Origin: Saccharopolyspora gloriosae
GTDB lineage: Bacteria > Actinomycetota > Actinomycetes > Mycobacteriales > Pseudonocardiaceae
NCBI RefSeq assembly: GCF_022828475.1
Contig: NZ_CP059557.1
Location: forward strand, 6,185,470 to 6,249,469
DNA length: 64,000 bases
Direction of reading: 5' to 3'
Shown: piece after piece, positions 51,008 to 59,069 of the stretch
How positions within the stretch are numbered: position 1 is the first letter of the stretch
How the letters are laid out: each line of letters starts with the position of its first letter
Notes under the pieces: generated by a model
The model's database searches: none
What the model saw: only the letters and a program-made list of their open reading frames with translations
What the model was told of the DNA's origin: nothing
Made by a program: the position numbers and the translations under genes

Positions 51008-51415
51008 ATGAGCTTCATGGACAAGGCGAAGGACCTCGCCAATCAGGCCAAGGACAAGGCGGGCGAGCTCGCCGACAAGGCGGGTCCGAACGCCACGAAG
51101 GGGCTGGACGCCGCCAAGTCGAAGCTGGACAAGGCCACCGGCGGCAAGTACCACGACCAGATCGAGAACGTGAGCAGCAAGGTCGAAGGCGTGCTCAAGC
51201 GCGACCAGGAGGGCTCTGGGGGCAGCGCGGACGGCTCGGGCGGTACCGCGCAGCCGGGCACCTCCGGCACCGGCTCCGCAGGACCTGGCTCCTCGGCCAC
51301 CGGTTCTTCGAGCACGGGTTCGCCCGGCGCCGATTCCGCAGGACCCGGCTCGGCGCAGCCCGGTGAGACGCCGCGCAAGCCGGACGGCGACGGCCCCGGA
51401 AAGCCCTCGGCCTGA
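51008..51415 (+). CDS. Antitoxin-like protein (Rv0909/MT0933 family), orphan
   Basis: The 135-residue protein starts with an amphipathic, Lys/Ala-rich helix, MSFMDKAKDLANQAKDKAGE and LADKAGPNATKGLDAAKSKL. It contains the family segment GKYHDQIENVSSKVEGVL, typical of the MT0933-like antitoxin family. The remaining ~65 residues are a low-complexity Gly/Ser/Pro tail. No gene resembling a toxin lies on either side, so it may be solitary or act as a stress/DNA-protecting helix protein. ATG 51008 has GGAGGCAG upstream. The antitoxin label is a family name, not evidence of a working system. Confidence 0.75.
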   Translation: MSFMDKAKDLANQAKDKAGELADKAGPNATKGLDAAKSKLDKATGGKYHDQIENVSSKVEGVLKRDQEGSGGSADGSGGTAQPGTSGTGSAGPGSSATGSSSTGSPGADSAGPGSAQPGETPRKPDGDGPGKPSA

Positions 51416-51437
51416 TTGCACGCTCCCCGAAACGACG

Positions 51438-51472
51438 ACGGTGGCGGCACCCGTCCAGGGAGCCGCCACCGT
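51438..51472. terminator. Bidirectional hairpin between the antitoxin-like gene and moaB
   Basis: ACGGTGGCGGC (51438-51448) and GCCGCCACCGT (51462-51472) form a perfect 11-bp stem with a 13-nt loop between two convergent genes. Confidence 0.75.
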
Positions 51473-51488
51473 TGTGCCGATGCGAAAG

Positions 51489-51989
51489 TCAGGCCTGTTC
51501 GAGCCCCGACAGCTGCTCGATCACGTGCGTCACCAGCGGCGACAACGTCGCCATCCCGTCGCGAACCGCGGCCCTCGACCCGGCCAGGTTCACCACCAGC
51601 GTGCTGCCGGACACTCCCGCGAGCCCGCGCGAGACACCGGCGTCGACCGCTCCGGCGGCCAGCCCCGACGCCCGCAACGCCTCGGCGATACCGGGCACCG
51701 GCATGTCCAGCACACCAGATGTGGCGTCCGGCGTGACGTCCCGAGGTGACACCCCCGTGCCGCCGACCGTGATCACCACGTCCACCCCACCGATCACCGC
51801 GGTGTTCAGCGCGTTGCGGATGTCCACCGTCTCCCCGGCCACCGCGACGGTTCCGTCCACGATGAATCCGGCTTCCTCCAGCAGTTCGGTCACCAGCGGA
51901 CCGATGCTGTCCTCCTGCTCGCCCTGCGCGGCCCGGTCGTCCACCACGACCACCAGGGCGCGTCCCAGCCGCTGCGCGCTGCGTTCCAT
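51489..51989 (-). CDS. moaB: MoaB/Mog-type molybdopterin-binding protein
   Basis: The 166-residue protein is a single MoCF-binding domain, which in molybdenum cofactor synthesis adenylates molybdopterin. Visible motifs are ALVVVVDDRAAQGEQEDSIG, LVTELLEEAGFIVDGTVAVA, VDVVITVGGTGVSPRDVTPD (the GGTG signature) and SGVLDMPVPGIAEALRASGL. A catalytic role is not certain because no other Mo-cofactor genes are near, apart from the Glp-like MoeA relative. ATG 51989 (MERSAQ) is chosen; GTG three codons upstream is equally possible. It lies downstream of pepD, as Rv0984 lies after Rv0983. Confidence 0.9.
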   Translation of the reverse strand: MERSAQRLGRALVVVVDDRAAQGEQEDSIGPLVTELLEEAGFIVDGTVAVAGETVDIRNALNTAVIGGVDVVITVGGTGVSPRDVTPDATSGVLDMPVPGIAEALRASGLAAGAVDAGVSRGLAGVSGSTLVVNLAGSRAAVRDGMATLSPLVTHVIEQLSGLEQA

Positions 51990-52181
51990 GCCGTTCACCG
52001 TAGTGGCAAGGAGTTCCGGGGGAGATCCAGTGACCCGCCGGGCTCGACCAGCCGAGCTCGGTCCTGGTGAGGCCGGTGCGGAATGACATGACCGTTTCGT
52101 TCGGACATCTGTCGCGTTCTCCTTGTCACCGCGGCCCGGTGGGCCGTTCGGGAATGGCCGCCACGGCGGCCGGGTCGATGA

Positions 52182-53690
52182 TCAGCCCTTCTGGCCGGCG
52201 AGCACGACGTCCACCGTCCGCTCACCGCCACCGTTCGCGCCGGCCAAGGTCACCTGGACCTTCTGTCCCGGCTGGTGCGCACGCACCGTCGCGACGAGCG
52301 TGTCCGCATCCTCGATGAACCGGCCGTCGAACTTGGTGATCAGTTCGCCGTTCTGGAGGCCCGCCTGCTGCGCCGGACCGTTCGGCACCACCTCGTGCAC
52401 CACGGCACCGCCCTGGGGTGCGCTCATGATGCTGACGCCCAGCGTGGTCTGGGTGGCCGAGCCGGTGTCCTTGAGCTCCTTGGCGATGCGCTGCGCCTGG
52501 TCGACCGGGATGGCGAAGCCGAGCCCGACCGAACCGCCCTGCTCCTGCCCGGAGCCGGGGCTGTAGATGGCCGAGTTGATGCCGACGACCCGTCCGTCCA
52601 TGTCGACCAGCGGACCGCCCGAGTTGCCGGGGTTGATCGCGGCGTCGGTCTGCAGGGCGTTGAGCACGGTTTCCTGGTCGCCGCTCTGGCCGCCCGCTCG
52701 CACCGGCCGGTCCTTCGCGCTGACGATGCCGCTGGTCACCGTGCCGGACAGGCCGAAAGGAGAGCCGATCGCGACGACGGGCGAGCCGACGGGCAGATCG
52801 TCGGAGCGCCCCAGTTCGGCGGGCGTCAGGCCGGTGATGTCGGCCTTGACCACGGCGAGGTCGGACCTGGGGTCGGAACCGACGACCCGGACCGAGGCGG
52901 ACCGGTTGTCGTGGAACATCGCCGTCAGCTTGCCCTGGCTCGCGCCTTCGGCGACGTGGGCGTTGGTGAGGATGTAGCCGTCCTGGCTGAGCACGATGCC
53001 GGAGCCCTCACCGGAGCCCTGCGCGCTCTGCATCTGCAGCTGCACGACGCTCGGCAGCACCTTCTGCGCCACGCCCTGCACCGACCCTTCCGGGGCGGCG
53101 CTGGCGCTGCGTGCGGGCGGCTGCTGTTCGAGGCTGGTGGCCTGCGATTCGGAGCCGGAGGAACCCAGCTGGTAGCCGACGAATCCGCCGACGCCACCAC
53201 CGATGAGGCCGATCGCCAACGCTCCGACCAGAGCCGTGGCGACGAGTCCGTTGCGCTTGCCCGCCCGGTTCTGCTGCACGGGCACGGTGCCCATCGGCTG
53301 CTGGTACCAGCCGTGGTGCTGGTGCGGCGGACCCATGTGCGGGTACTGCCCGCCCGTGGTGCCGCCGATGCCCTGCTGCTCGTAGCCGCTGTAGGGACCG
53401 GGCTGCTGCTGGGTGGCGGCGTAGCCGCCGGGCTGCTGGTCCGGGTATCCGTACGCCGCGTCGCTGGACTGGCCGGGCTGCTGGGGTCCCTGCTGCTGGG
53501 CTCCGGGCTGCTGGGCTCCGGGCTGCTGGGGTCCCTGCTGAGACGCCGACTGCTGGACTGCGGACTGCTCGAACGCCCCGGCAGGCGGCGTGTCGCCCGT
53601 CTCCTGCGGAATGTGGGCCGTTCCGCTGCTGTCCTGCTGCCGCGGTTCCTCGGACGGTTCGCCCGAGCCGCGCTGGGGCTGGTCGCTCAT
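52182..53690 (-). CDS. pepD: Membrane-anchored HtrA-like serine protease with PDZ domain (PepD)
   Basis: PepD degrades misfolded proteins outside the membrane and takes part in envelope-stress signalling with MprAB. The 502-residue protein has a ~120-residue cytosolic region of Gln/Pro/Gly repeats (QQPGAQQPGAQQQGPQQPG), one helix (LVATALVGALAIGLIGGGVG), then the protease. The triad appears in ILTNAHVAEGA (His), RSDLAVVKADI (Asp) and INPGNSGGPLVDMDGR (Ser). The PDZ domain is at the end (AVVHEVVPNGPAQQAGLQNG). ATG 53690 is taken; GTG three codons upstream is an alternative. An 11-bp tandem repeat identical in type to that before mprA lies 24 bp upstream of the start. Confidence 0.95.
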   Translation of the reverse strand: MSDQPQRGSGEPSEEPRQQDSSGTAHIPQETGDTPPAGAFEQSAVQQSASQQGPQQPGAQQPGAQQQGPQQPGQSSDAAYGYPDQQPGGYAATQQQPGPYSGYEQQGIGGTTGGQYPHMGPPHQHHGWYQQPMGTVPVQQNRAGKRNGLVATALVGALAIGLIGGGVGGFVGYQLGSSGSESQATSLEQQPPARSASAAPEGSVQGVAQKVLPSVVQLQMQSAQGSGEGSGIVLSQDGYILTNAHVAEGASQGKLTAMFHDNRSASVRVVGSDPRSDLAVVKADITGLTPAELGRSDDLPVGSPVVAIGSPFGLSGTVTSGIVSAKDRPVRAGGQSGDQETVLNALQTDAAINPGNSGGPLVDMDGRVVGINSAIYSPGSGQEQGGSVGLGFAIPVDQAQRIAKELKDTGSATQTTLGVSIMSAPQGGAVVHEVVPNGPAQQAGLQNGELITKFDGRFIEDADTLVATVRAHQPGQKVQVTLAGANGGGERTVDVVLAGQKG

Positions 53691-53713
53691 GTTCCCCACT
53701 TTGGGGCATTCAG

Positions 53714-53735
53714 CTGAGAACCGCCTGAGACCCGC
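53714..53735 (-). promoter_or_regulatory. Putative MprA box upstream of pepD
   Basis: Plus strand CTGAGAACCGC-CTGAGACCCGC: two 11-bp direct repeats, read on the minus strand as TCTCAG-N5-TCTCAG. The same arrangement, at the same distance from the start codon, precedes mprA. Spacing of one helical turn suits an OmpR-family response regulator. Confidence 0.75.
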
Positions 53736-53831
53736 CTGTGGAGTGTCCGACGAAATATCGACAGCGCCTCATCCCGCGTGCCCTGAACGAGGGTTCGGCG
53801 GCCGCTGCCACTCACTCCGCGTAGCGCGGTT

Positions 53832-54908
53832 TCACTGCGTGCGGAGGCGGTCCGCGATCTGCTCCGGGGTGACGTCGTTGACCCACACGCCCATGCCGGA
53901 CTCCGAGCCGGCGAGGTACTTCAGCTTGTCCGCCGACCGCAGCACGGAGAACAGCTCCAGGTGCAGCCAGGACAGGTCGCGGCCGGTCCGGGCCGGGGCC
54001 TGGTGCCAGGCCGCGATGTAGGGCAGCGGGCGGTCGTACAGGCCGTCGAGGCGGCGCAGCACTTCCAGGTAGGTCGTGGCGAAGTCGTCGCGTTCCTCGT
54101 CGGTGAGCGCCACGAGGTCCGGAACCTGCCGGTGCGGCACGACGTGCACTTCGACGGGCCAGCGGGCGGCGGCGGGCACGTACGCGGTCCAGTGCTCGGA
54201 TTCGACGATCACCCGGCGGCCCGAGGCGCGTTCAGCGGCGAGCACGTCTCCGAGCAGCGGCCTGCCGTGTTCCGCTCGGTATTCCTCGGCGGTGCGCAGC
54301 ATCCGCTCCGTCTTGGGCGTGACGAACGGGTACCCGTAGATCTGGCCGTGCGGGTGGTGCAGCGTCACCCCGATCTCCTCGCCCCGGTTCTCGAAGCAGA
54401 AGACCTGTTCCACGCCGGGTGTTTCGGCGAGCGCGGCGGTGCGGTCGGCCCACGCCTCCACGACGGTCCGCACCTGCGCGGGCGTGAGCTGGCCGAACGA
54501 GGTGTTGTGGTCGGAGGTGAAGCACACGACCTCGCAGCGCCCGCGCGCGGGACCGGTCGGCACCATCGGCATTTCATCCACTGTGGACGGATCGGGTGCG
54601 GCGGCGGCGAAGGACGGGAACTGGTTCTCGAAGACCGCGACTTCGTAATCGGGCTCGGGGATTTCGGTGGGCCTGCCGGGCGTGCTCGGACACAGCGGGC
54701 ACTGGTCGGCCGGTGGCTTGTAGGTGCGGGTCTGGCGATGGGCGGCCATCGCGACCCACTCCCCCGTCAGCGGATCCCGCCGCATCTCGGAGACCGGGGG
54801 GCGCGGCGGCAGGTCGCGGGTGTCCACCGCTTCGCGCACGCGCTCCGGATCGGTGTCGAAGTAGTGGATCTGCCTGCCGTCGGCCAGTTCCCGAACGGTG
54901 CGCTTCAC
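53832..54908 (-). CDS. galT: Galactose-1-phosphate uridylyltransferase
   Basis: GalT exchanges UMP between UDP-glucose and galactose 1-phosphate in the Leloir pathway. The 358-residue protein has the HIT-fold features MRRDPLTGEWVAMAAHRQTR, DQCPLCPSTPGRPTEIP (zinc-binding Cys pair), VAVFENQFPSF, the active-site TLHHPHGQIYGYPFVTPKTE with the nucleophilic histidine, VPHRQVPDLVAL and AWHQAPARTG. It starts with GTG overlapping the stop of the DeoR gene by four bases, so the two are co-translated. No galK or galE follows, so the pathway is completed elsewhere. It intervenes between mprAB and pepD. Confidence 0.95.
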   Translation of the reverse strand: MKRTVRELADGRQIHYFDTDPERVREAVDTRDLPPRPPVSEMRRDPLTGEWVAMAAHRQTRTYKPPADQCPLCPSTPGRPTEIPEPDYEVAVFENQFPSFAAAAPDPSTVDEMPMVPTGPARGRCEVVCFTSDHNTSFGQLTPAQVRTVVEAWADRTAALAETPGVEQVFCFENRGEEIGVTLHHPHGQIYGYPFVTPKTERMLRTAEEYRAEHGRPLLGDVLAAERASGRRVIVESEHWTAYVPAAARWPVEVHVVPHRQVPDLVALTDEERDDFATTYLEVLRRLDGLYDRPLPYIAAWHQAPARTGRDLSWLHLELFSVLRSADKLKYLAGSESGMGVWVNDVTPEQIADRLRTQ

Positions 54909-55750
54909 CGCGCGACCTCCTGATCGCCGCCGGCCCGTTCGGGGCCGGGCTTGTCTGCTGTGGACTCCGCGGTGAGCACCGGCTCGGCGATCACCAGCTC
55001 GTGCACCTGCTCCGCGAGCAGTTGCCTGGCGTCGGCGGGCAGGCCGTCATCGCTGATCAGGACGTCGACTTCGGCGAAGTCGACGATGGTGGAGATGCCG
55101 ACCGTGGACCACTTCGCGTGGTCGGCGACCACCACGAGCCTGCTGGCCGCTTCGGCCAGCGCGCGGTTCGTTTCGCTTTCGTTGAGGTTCGGCGTGGTGA
55201 ATCCGGCGCGCGGCGCCATGCCGTGCACGCCGAGGAACACCAGGTCCAGGTGCAGGGCGCGCAGCGATTGCACCGCGACCGGGCCGACGAGGGCGTCCGA
55301 CGGGGTGCGGACGCCGCCGGTGAGGACCACGGTCCGATCGGTGCGGCCGCGCTGCTGGAGCACGTCGGCGACGCGGACCGAGTTGGTCACGACCGTCAGG
55401 TCCGGGATGTCGTCGAGGTGCCGGGCGAGGGTCCAGGTGGTGGTCCCGGCGGACAGGCCGATGGCGGTGCCGGGCCGGACGAGACCGGCCGCGGCGCGTG
55501 CGATGGCTTCCTTCTCGGCGAGCTGGCGAACGGATTTGGCTTCGAAGCCCGGTTCGTCGGTGCTGCGGCCGAGGGTGGTGGTGGCGCCGCCGTAGACCTT
55601 CTCGACGAGTCCTTGGCGGGCGAGGGCGTCGAGGTCGCGCCGGATGGTCATGTCGGAGACGCCGAGCCGCAGCACGAGCTCACTGACCTGCACGGCGCCG
55701 GTGCGCCGCACCTCGTCGAGGATCACTTCCTGGCGTTGGCGTGCGAGCAC
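54905..55750 (-). CDS. DeoR/GlpR family transcriptional regulator
   Basis: A 281-residue DeoR-type regulator of sugar metabolism. The helix-turn-helix is at the N-terminus: RQRQEVILDEVRRTGAVQVS, ELVLRLGVSDMTIRRDLDAL (recognition) and LVEKVYGGA. The sugar-phosphate-binding domain follows, with IGLSAGTTTWTLARHL, LTVVTNSVRVADVL, VVLTGGVRTPSDALVGPVAV and VVVADHAKWSTVG. Being coupled to galT, it probably answers to a galactose pathway intermediate and controls its own operon through the palindrome upstream. GTG or ATG near 55750 starts with LARQRQE. Confidence 0.93.
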   Translation of the reverse strand: MLARQRQEVILDEVRRTGAVQVSELVLRLGVSDMTIRRDLDALARQGLVEKVYGGATTTLGRSTDEPGFEAKSVRQLAEKEAIARAAAGLVRPGTAIGLSAGTTTWTLARHLDDIPDLTVVTNSVRVADVLQQRGRTDRTVVLTGGVRTPSDALVGPVAVQSLRALHLDLVFLGVHGMAPRAGFTTPNLNESETNRALAEAASRLVVVADHAKWSTVGISTIVDFAEVDVLISDDGLPADARQLLAEQVHELVIAEPVLTAESTADKPGPERAGGDQEVAR

Positions 55751-56146
55751 TCCACCCGTCCCATCCAGCCGACCCGGATCGCTCGTCTCCGGGCGGCACT
55801 GCGTCGGTGCGCGTCCTGTTCATGAGGCCGCCGCTTCATGGCGAAGCCGCGTCATGCGGAAGCTGCGAACTTGACGAGTCAAGTCAACATGAACCAACAA
55901 TACCCGCAATGACTCACCGGGAAAATCCGGGCATCCACCGAAAGTGATCACCAAATGTGTTCGATGCTGTTGGATTTTCGGGCAGATTGCTCCGATTGAA
56001 CTCTTCCGGACCGTACGAGGATCACACGCGGGCACCAACGCCCGCGAAACAGGTCACCATCGGCCCGGCCGATCAGCCGAGCAGCGCCGCCGACCGGAGC
56101 AGTCCGCGCACTCGATCGAGCCGCACCGCCGCGCGGCCGTGCGAGC
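55751..56146. other. Intergenic region upstream of the deoR-galT operon
   Basis: The 396-bp gap contains the operator palindrome at 55870-55883 and TTGACT/TTGACG boxes that could serve as a minus-strand -35. No other gene, RNA or repeat was recognised. It also contains the 3' untranslated region of mprB. Confidence 0.5.
55870..55883. promoter_or_regulatory. Putative operator palindrome of the deoR-galT operon
   Basis: CTTGAC-GA-GTCAAG is a perfect inverted repeat with 6-bp arms, 120 bp upstream of the DeoR start. TTGACT, overlapping the palindrome on the minus strand, could be the -35, so repressor binding would block the promoter. Confidence 0.55.
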
Positions 56147-57565
56147 TCACGCCACGTGCCCCGGCAGGATCATCCGCAGCAACGCGCCGCCCTCCGGCGC
56201 GGCACCGGCCCAGACGCTGCCGCCGTGTCGCTCCGCCACTTGTTTGACGATCGACAGGCCGAGCCCCGAACCGGGCAAGGTCCGCGCCAGCGACGACCGG
56301 TAGAACCGCTCGAACACGTGCGGCCGGTCCGCCTCGGCGATGCCCGGTCCGCTGTCGGCGACCTCCAGCACCACCGAACCCGCGCCGTCGGCGTACATGC
56401 CGACCCGGACCGTGCCGCCGTCGCGACTCCACTTCGCCGCGTTGTCCAGCAGGTTCAGCACCGCGCGCTCCAGCGCCGTGGCGTCGCCCATCATCGACCA
56501 CGGCTGCAACCGCACGTCGAACTCGACGGGACCCGCGCGCCTGCGCGCCCGGTTCAGCGCCCGTTCGACCACGTCGACCAGCTCGACCGGTTCGTGCACG
56601 GCCTGCGGGGCGTCCTCCCTGGCCAGTTCCACCAAGTCCCCGACGAGCGCGGAGAGCTCGGTGATCTGGCCGCGCACGTCCTCGAACATCTCCTCGCGGT
56701 CCTGTTCGGACAGTGCGGGCGCCCCCGGCTGCGCGGCGGCCATCAGCAGTTCCAGGTTGGTGCGCAACGAGGTCAGCGGCGTGCGCAGCTCGTGCCCGGC
56801 GTCGGCGACGAGTCTTCGCTGCCGTTCCTGGGATTCGGCCAGCGCGCCGAGCATGTCGTTGAACGAGGTGGTGAGCCTGGCGAGCTCGTCGTCCCCGGAC
56901 ACCGGAATCGGCCGCAGGTCCCCGGTCAGCGCGACGCGTTCGGTGGCCGCGTTGAGCCGCTGCACGGGGCGCAGTCCGGCGCTGGCCACGGCGGTGCCCG
57001 CGGCGGCGGCGAGCAGGATCCCCGCGCCGCCGATCACGACCAGCACCAGGCTCAGCTGCGCCAGCGTCGCCTTCGTCGGGCCGAGCGACTGCGCCATCAC
57101 CAGCGCGCCGTTGTCCGCGGGAACGGCCACGATGCGGGTGTCGGTGGCGTCATCGGTGCGGATGGACTTCGGCAGTTTTCCCTGCGCCACGGCCAGTTCC
57201 AGCGGACCGGAGGGCGGCCGCTTGCTCGGCGCCAGCTCCGCGCCGTTCGGGTAGAGCACGCTGATCTGCAGGTTCGCCGCCGAGTAGAACGCCACCGGCA
57301 CGCCCTGCAACCCGGCGGGCGAGGTGATCAGCGGCCCCGCCTCGGCTTCGACGGCACGCCGCAGCAGGCCGTCGTCGAGCTGCTCGTACAGGCTGTCGCG
57401 CACGGTGAAAAACGCGCCGAGCGAGACGAGGGCGACGGCTCCGGCCACGCACATCGCGGCGAGCAGCGTGACCCGGTTGCGCAGCGAGATGCGCTGTAAC
57501 CGGGCCTGGCCGGCGGGTTCGCCGTCGGTGGTCGCGCCGGGTGGCGGTGGAGCGGGAGCGATCAC
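56147..57565 (-). CDS. mprB: Sensor histidine kinase, MprB-like
   Basis: A 472-residue sensor kinase. It has an N-terminal helix ([20 protein letters not shown]), an outer sensing region of about 115 residues, and a second helix ([20 protein letters not shown]). HAMP then follows, and the phospho-acceptor box [20 protein letters not shown]. The ATPase domain shows [17 protein letters not shown] (N box), [20 protein letters not shown] (G1/F) and [17 protein letters not shown] (G2). Length, layout and proximity to pepD and rpmF match MprB, the envelope-stress sensor of mycobacteria. GTG 57565 overlaps the regulator gene by four bases (GTGA). Confidence 0.92.
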   Translation of the reverse strand: MIAPAPPPPGATTDGEPAGQARLQRISLRNRVTLLAAMCVAGAVALVSLGAFFTVRDSLYEQLDDGLLRRAVEAEAGPLITSPAGLQGVPVAFYSAANLQISVLYPNGAELAPSKRPPSGPLELAVAQGKLPKSIRTDDATDTRIVAVPADNGALVMAQSLGPTKATLAQLSLVLVVIGGAGILLAAAAGTAVASAGLRPVQRLNAATERVALTGDLRPIPVSGDDELARLTTSFNDMLGALAESQERQRRLVADAGHELRTPLTSLRTNLELLMAAAQPGAPALSEQDREEMFEDVRGQITELSALVGDLVELAREDAPQAVHEPVELVDVVERALNRARRRAGPVEFDVRLQPWSMMGDATALERAVLNLLDNAAKWSRDGGTVRVGMYADGAGSVVLEVADSGPGIAEADRPHVFERFYRSSLARTLPGSGLGLSIVKQVAERHGGSVWAGAAPEGGALLRMILPGHVA

Positions 57566-58257
57566 GGCGGGGTCTCGCGGAGCACGTAGCCGACGCCGCG
57601 CACGGTGTGGATCAAGCGTGGTTCACCTTCGGTCTCGGTCTTGCGGCGCAAGTATCCGATGTAGACCTCCAGGGCGTTTCCCGAGGTCGGAAAGTCGTAA
57701 CCCCACACGTCCTCCAGCAGGCGGCTGCGGGTCAGGACCTGCTTCGGGTGCGCCATCAGCAGTTCCAGCAGCGCGAACTCGGTGCGCGTGAGGCTGATGG
57801 GGCGCTCGCCCCGGCGCACTTCACGGGTGCCGGGATCGAGGTCGAGGTCGGCGAAGTGCAGTGCGGGCGGGCTGTCGTAGCCGTCGTCCTCGGCCGGTGA
57901 GGCGCGGCGCAGCAGGGCGCGCAGCCGAGCCAGCAGCTCTTCGAGCGCGAACGGTTTCGGCAGGTAGTCGTCGGCTCCCGCGTCGAGACCTGCGACCCGG
58001 TCGGACACGGCATCGCGGGCGGTGAGCACCAGGATCGGCAGGTCGTCGCCGGTGCTGCGCAACCTGCGCGCCACCTCCAGGCCGTCCAAGCGCGGCATCA
58101 TCACGTCCAGGACCATCGCGTCGGGCCGCTGGTCGGCCAGCCAGTTCAGGGCCTGTTGACCGTCCGCGGCGAGTTCCACCTGGTAGCCGTTGAACTGCAA
58201 CGAGCGACGAAGCGACTCGCGCACGGCCCGATCGTCGTCGACGACGAGGATGCGCAT
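57562..58257 (-). CDS. mprA: OmpR-family response regulator, MprA-like
   Basis: The 231-residue regulator has a receiver domain ([20 protein letters not shown], phospho-acceptor Asp in [52 protein letters not shown]). The winged-helix DNA-binding domain follows ([56 protein letters not shown]). It is expected to be phosphorylated by the coupled MprB and to regulate itself and pepD through the matching tandem repeats. ATG 58257 is used; TAACAC seven bases upstream fits a leaderless -10. Confidence 0.94.
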   Translation of the reverse strand: MRILVVDDDRAVRESLRRSLQFNGYQVELAADGQQALNWLADQRPDAMVLDVMMPRLDGLEVARRLRSTGDDLPILVLTARDAVSDRVAGLDAGADDYLPKPFALEELLARLRALLRRASPAEDDGYDSPPALHFADLDLDPGTREVRRGERPISLTRTEFALLELLMAHPKQVLTRSRLLEDVWGYDFPTSGNALEVYIGYLRRKTETEGEPRLIHTVRGVGYVLRETPP

Positions 58258-58279
58258 GCGGACAGTGTTACGCGAAGCC

Positions 58280-58301
58280 CTGAGAAGGACCTGAGAACCG
58301 A
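58280..58301 (-). promoter_or_regulatory. Putative MprA box upstream of mprA
   Basis: Plus strand CTGAGAAGGAC-CTGAGAACCGA: two 11-bp direct repeats containing TCTCAGG on the minus strand, 23 bp upstream of the mprA start. Identical layout to the pepD site. Confidence 0.75.
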
Positions 58302-58412
58302 CCGCCCCTCCCCGCCCGGATGTGACCGACGCCGCCCGGACCGCCGCTTCGTGCACTCGGGCGTACGACCTGCGACCGGTCGCGCGTGCCGTTGCTCCAC
58401 GTGCCCGGGAGC

Positions 58413-58537
58413 CGCCTTGTCAGCGGCGGAGCCGATGAGCAGCGACCACCTGCGCAGCCGGACCACCGAGGGTTCTCAGCGGCCTTCTCGCGAGGACGGC
58501 CGCGAGAAGGCCGCTGAGGTTCCGCTACCCGGACACC
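58413..58537 (+). repeat. Dispersed palindromic element, copy E (subtype I, short loop)
   Basis: Arms CTCAGCGGCCTTCTCGCG (58475-58492) and CGCGAGAAGGCCGCTGAG (58501-58518) are perfect over 18 bp with an 8-nt loop. The inner palindrome of other copies is missing. The left flank CTTGTCAGCGGCGGAGCCGA with TGAGCAGCGACCACC matches B and F (in reverse); the right flank GGTTCCGCTACCCGGACACC matches A and C. It lies between mprA and rpmF. Confidence 0.88.
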
Positions 58538-58566
58538 CGCGCAGATCAAGGCCGAACACGGAGCGT

Positions 58567-58719
58567 TCAGCGCTGCTGGAAGTACCGGATCAGGTTGCGC
58601 GGGACGAGTTTGCGCTCGCCTTCGACGACGATCGGCACGAGTTCGGGCGCGGTCGCCTTCCACTGCGAACGCCGGTGCCGGGTGTTGCTGCGGGACATCT
58701 TCCGCTTCGGAACGGCCAT
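58567..58719 (-). CDS. rpmF: 50S ribosomal protein L32, cysteine-free
   Basis: A 50-residue L32: [50 protein letters not shown]. It has no cysteine, so it cannot carry the zinc site of the C-plus form. ATG 58719 has GGAGAG upstream. It is 13 bp after the L31 gene and probably in one operon with it and the mrf gene. rpmF also lies next to mprA in M. tuberculosis. Confidence 0.96.
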   Translation of the reverse strand: MAVPKRKMSRSNTRHRRSQWKATAPELVPIVVEGERKLVPRNLIRYFQQR

Positions 58720-58732
58720 GCGGGTGCTCTCC

Positions 58733-58984
58733 TTAACGTGCGCGGTCGCCGTAGCGGCGGCGGAACTTCTCGACTCGGCCTTCGCTGTCGAGGACTCGCT
58801 GGTTGCCGGTCCAGAACGGGTGCGAATCGGCGGTGATGTCGACGACGATCAGCGGATAGGTGGCACCGTCCTCCCAGGTGACGGTGTCCTCCGAGGTGGC
58901 CGTCGAGCGCGTCAGGAACCGGGTTCCGGTGGAGCGGTCCTGGAACACGACCGGGCCGTATTCGGGGTGGATGTTCGGTTTCAC
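58733..58984 (-). CDS. rpmE2: 50S ribosomal protein L31, type B (zinc-independent)
   Basis: An 83-residue type B L31: [60 protein letters not shown] with the typical [19 protein letters not shown]. The CxxC zinc motif of type A is absent. GTG 58984 follows GAGGAGGAAAC. It is 85 bp downstream of the mrf gene and is expected to replace the zinc-binding L31 under zinc shortage. Confidence 0.97.
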   Translation of the reverse strand: MKPNIHPEYGPVVFQDRSTGTRFLTRSTATSEDTVTWEDGATYPLIVVDITADSHPFWTGNQRVLDSEGRVEKFRRRYGDRAR

Positions 58985-59069
58985 GTGTTTCCTCCTCGTG
59001 TTTCGTGAGCGGGTTCGCCTGCCGGGGTTACCCCGCGGCATCGCCTGCTCATGCCCGCGGTGCGGGTTC

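Noticed and set aside
53455-53560. DNA tandem repeats of CTGCTGGG type within pepD
   Set aside because: They encode the Gln/Pro/Gly-rich cytosolic tail of the protein and need no separate explanation.
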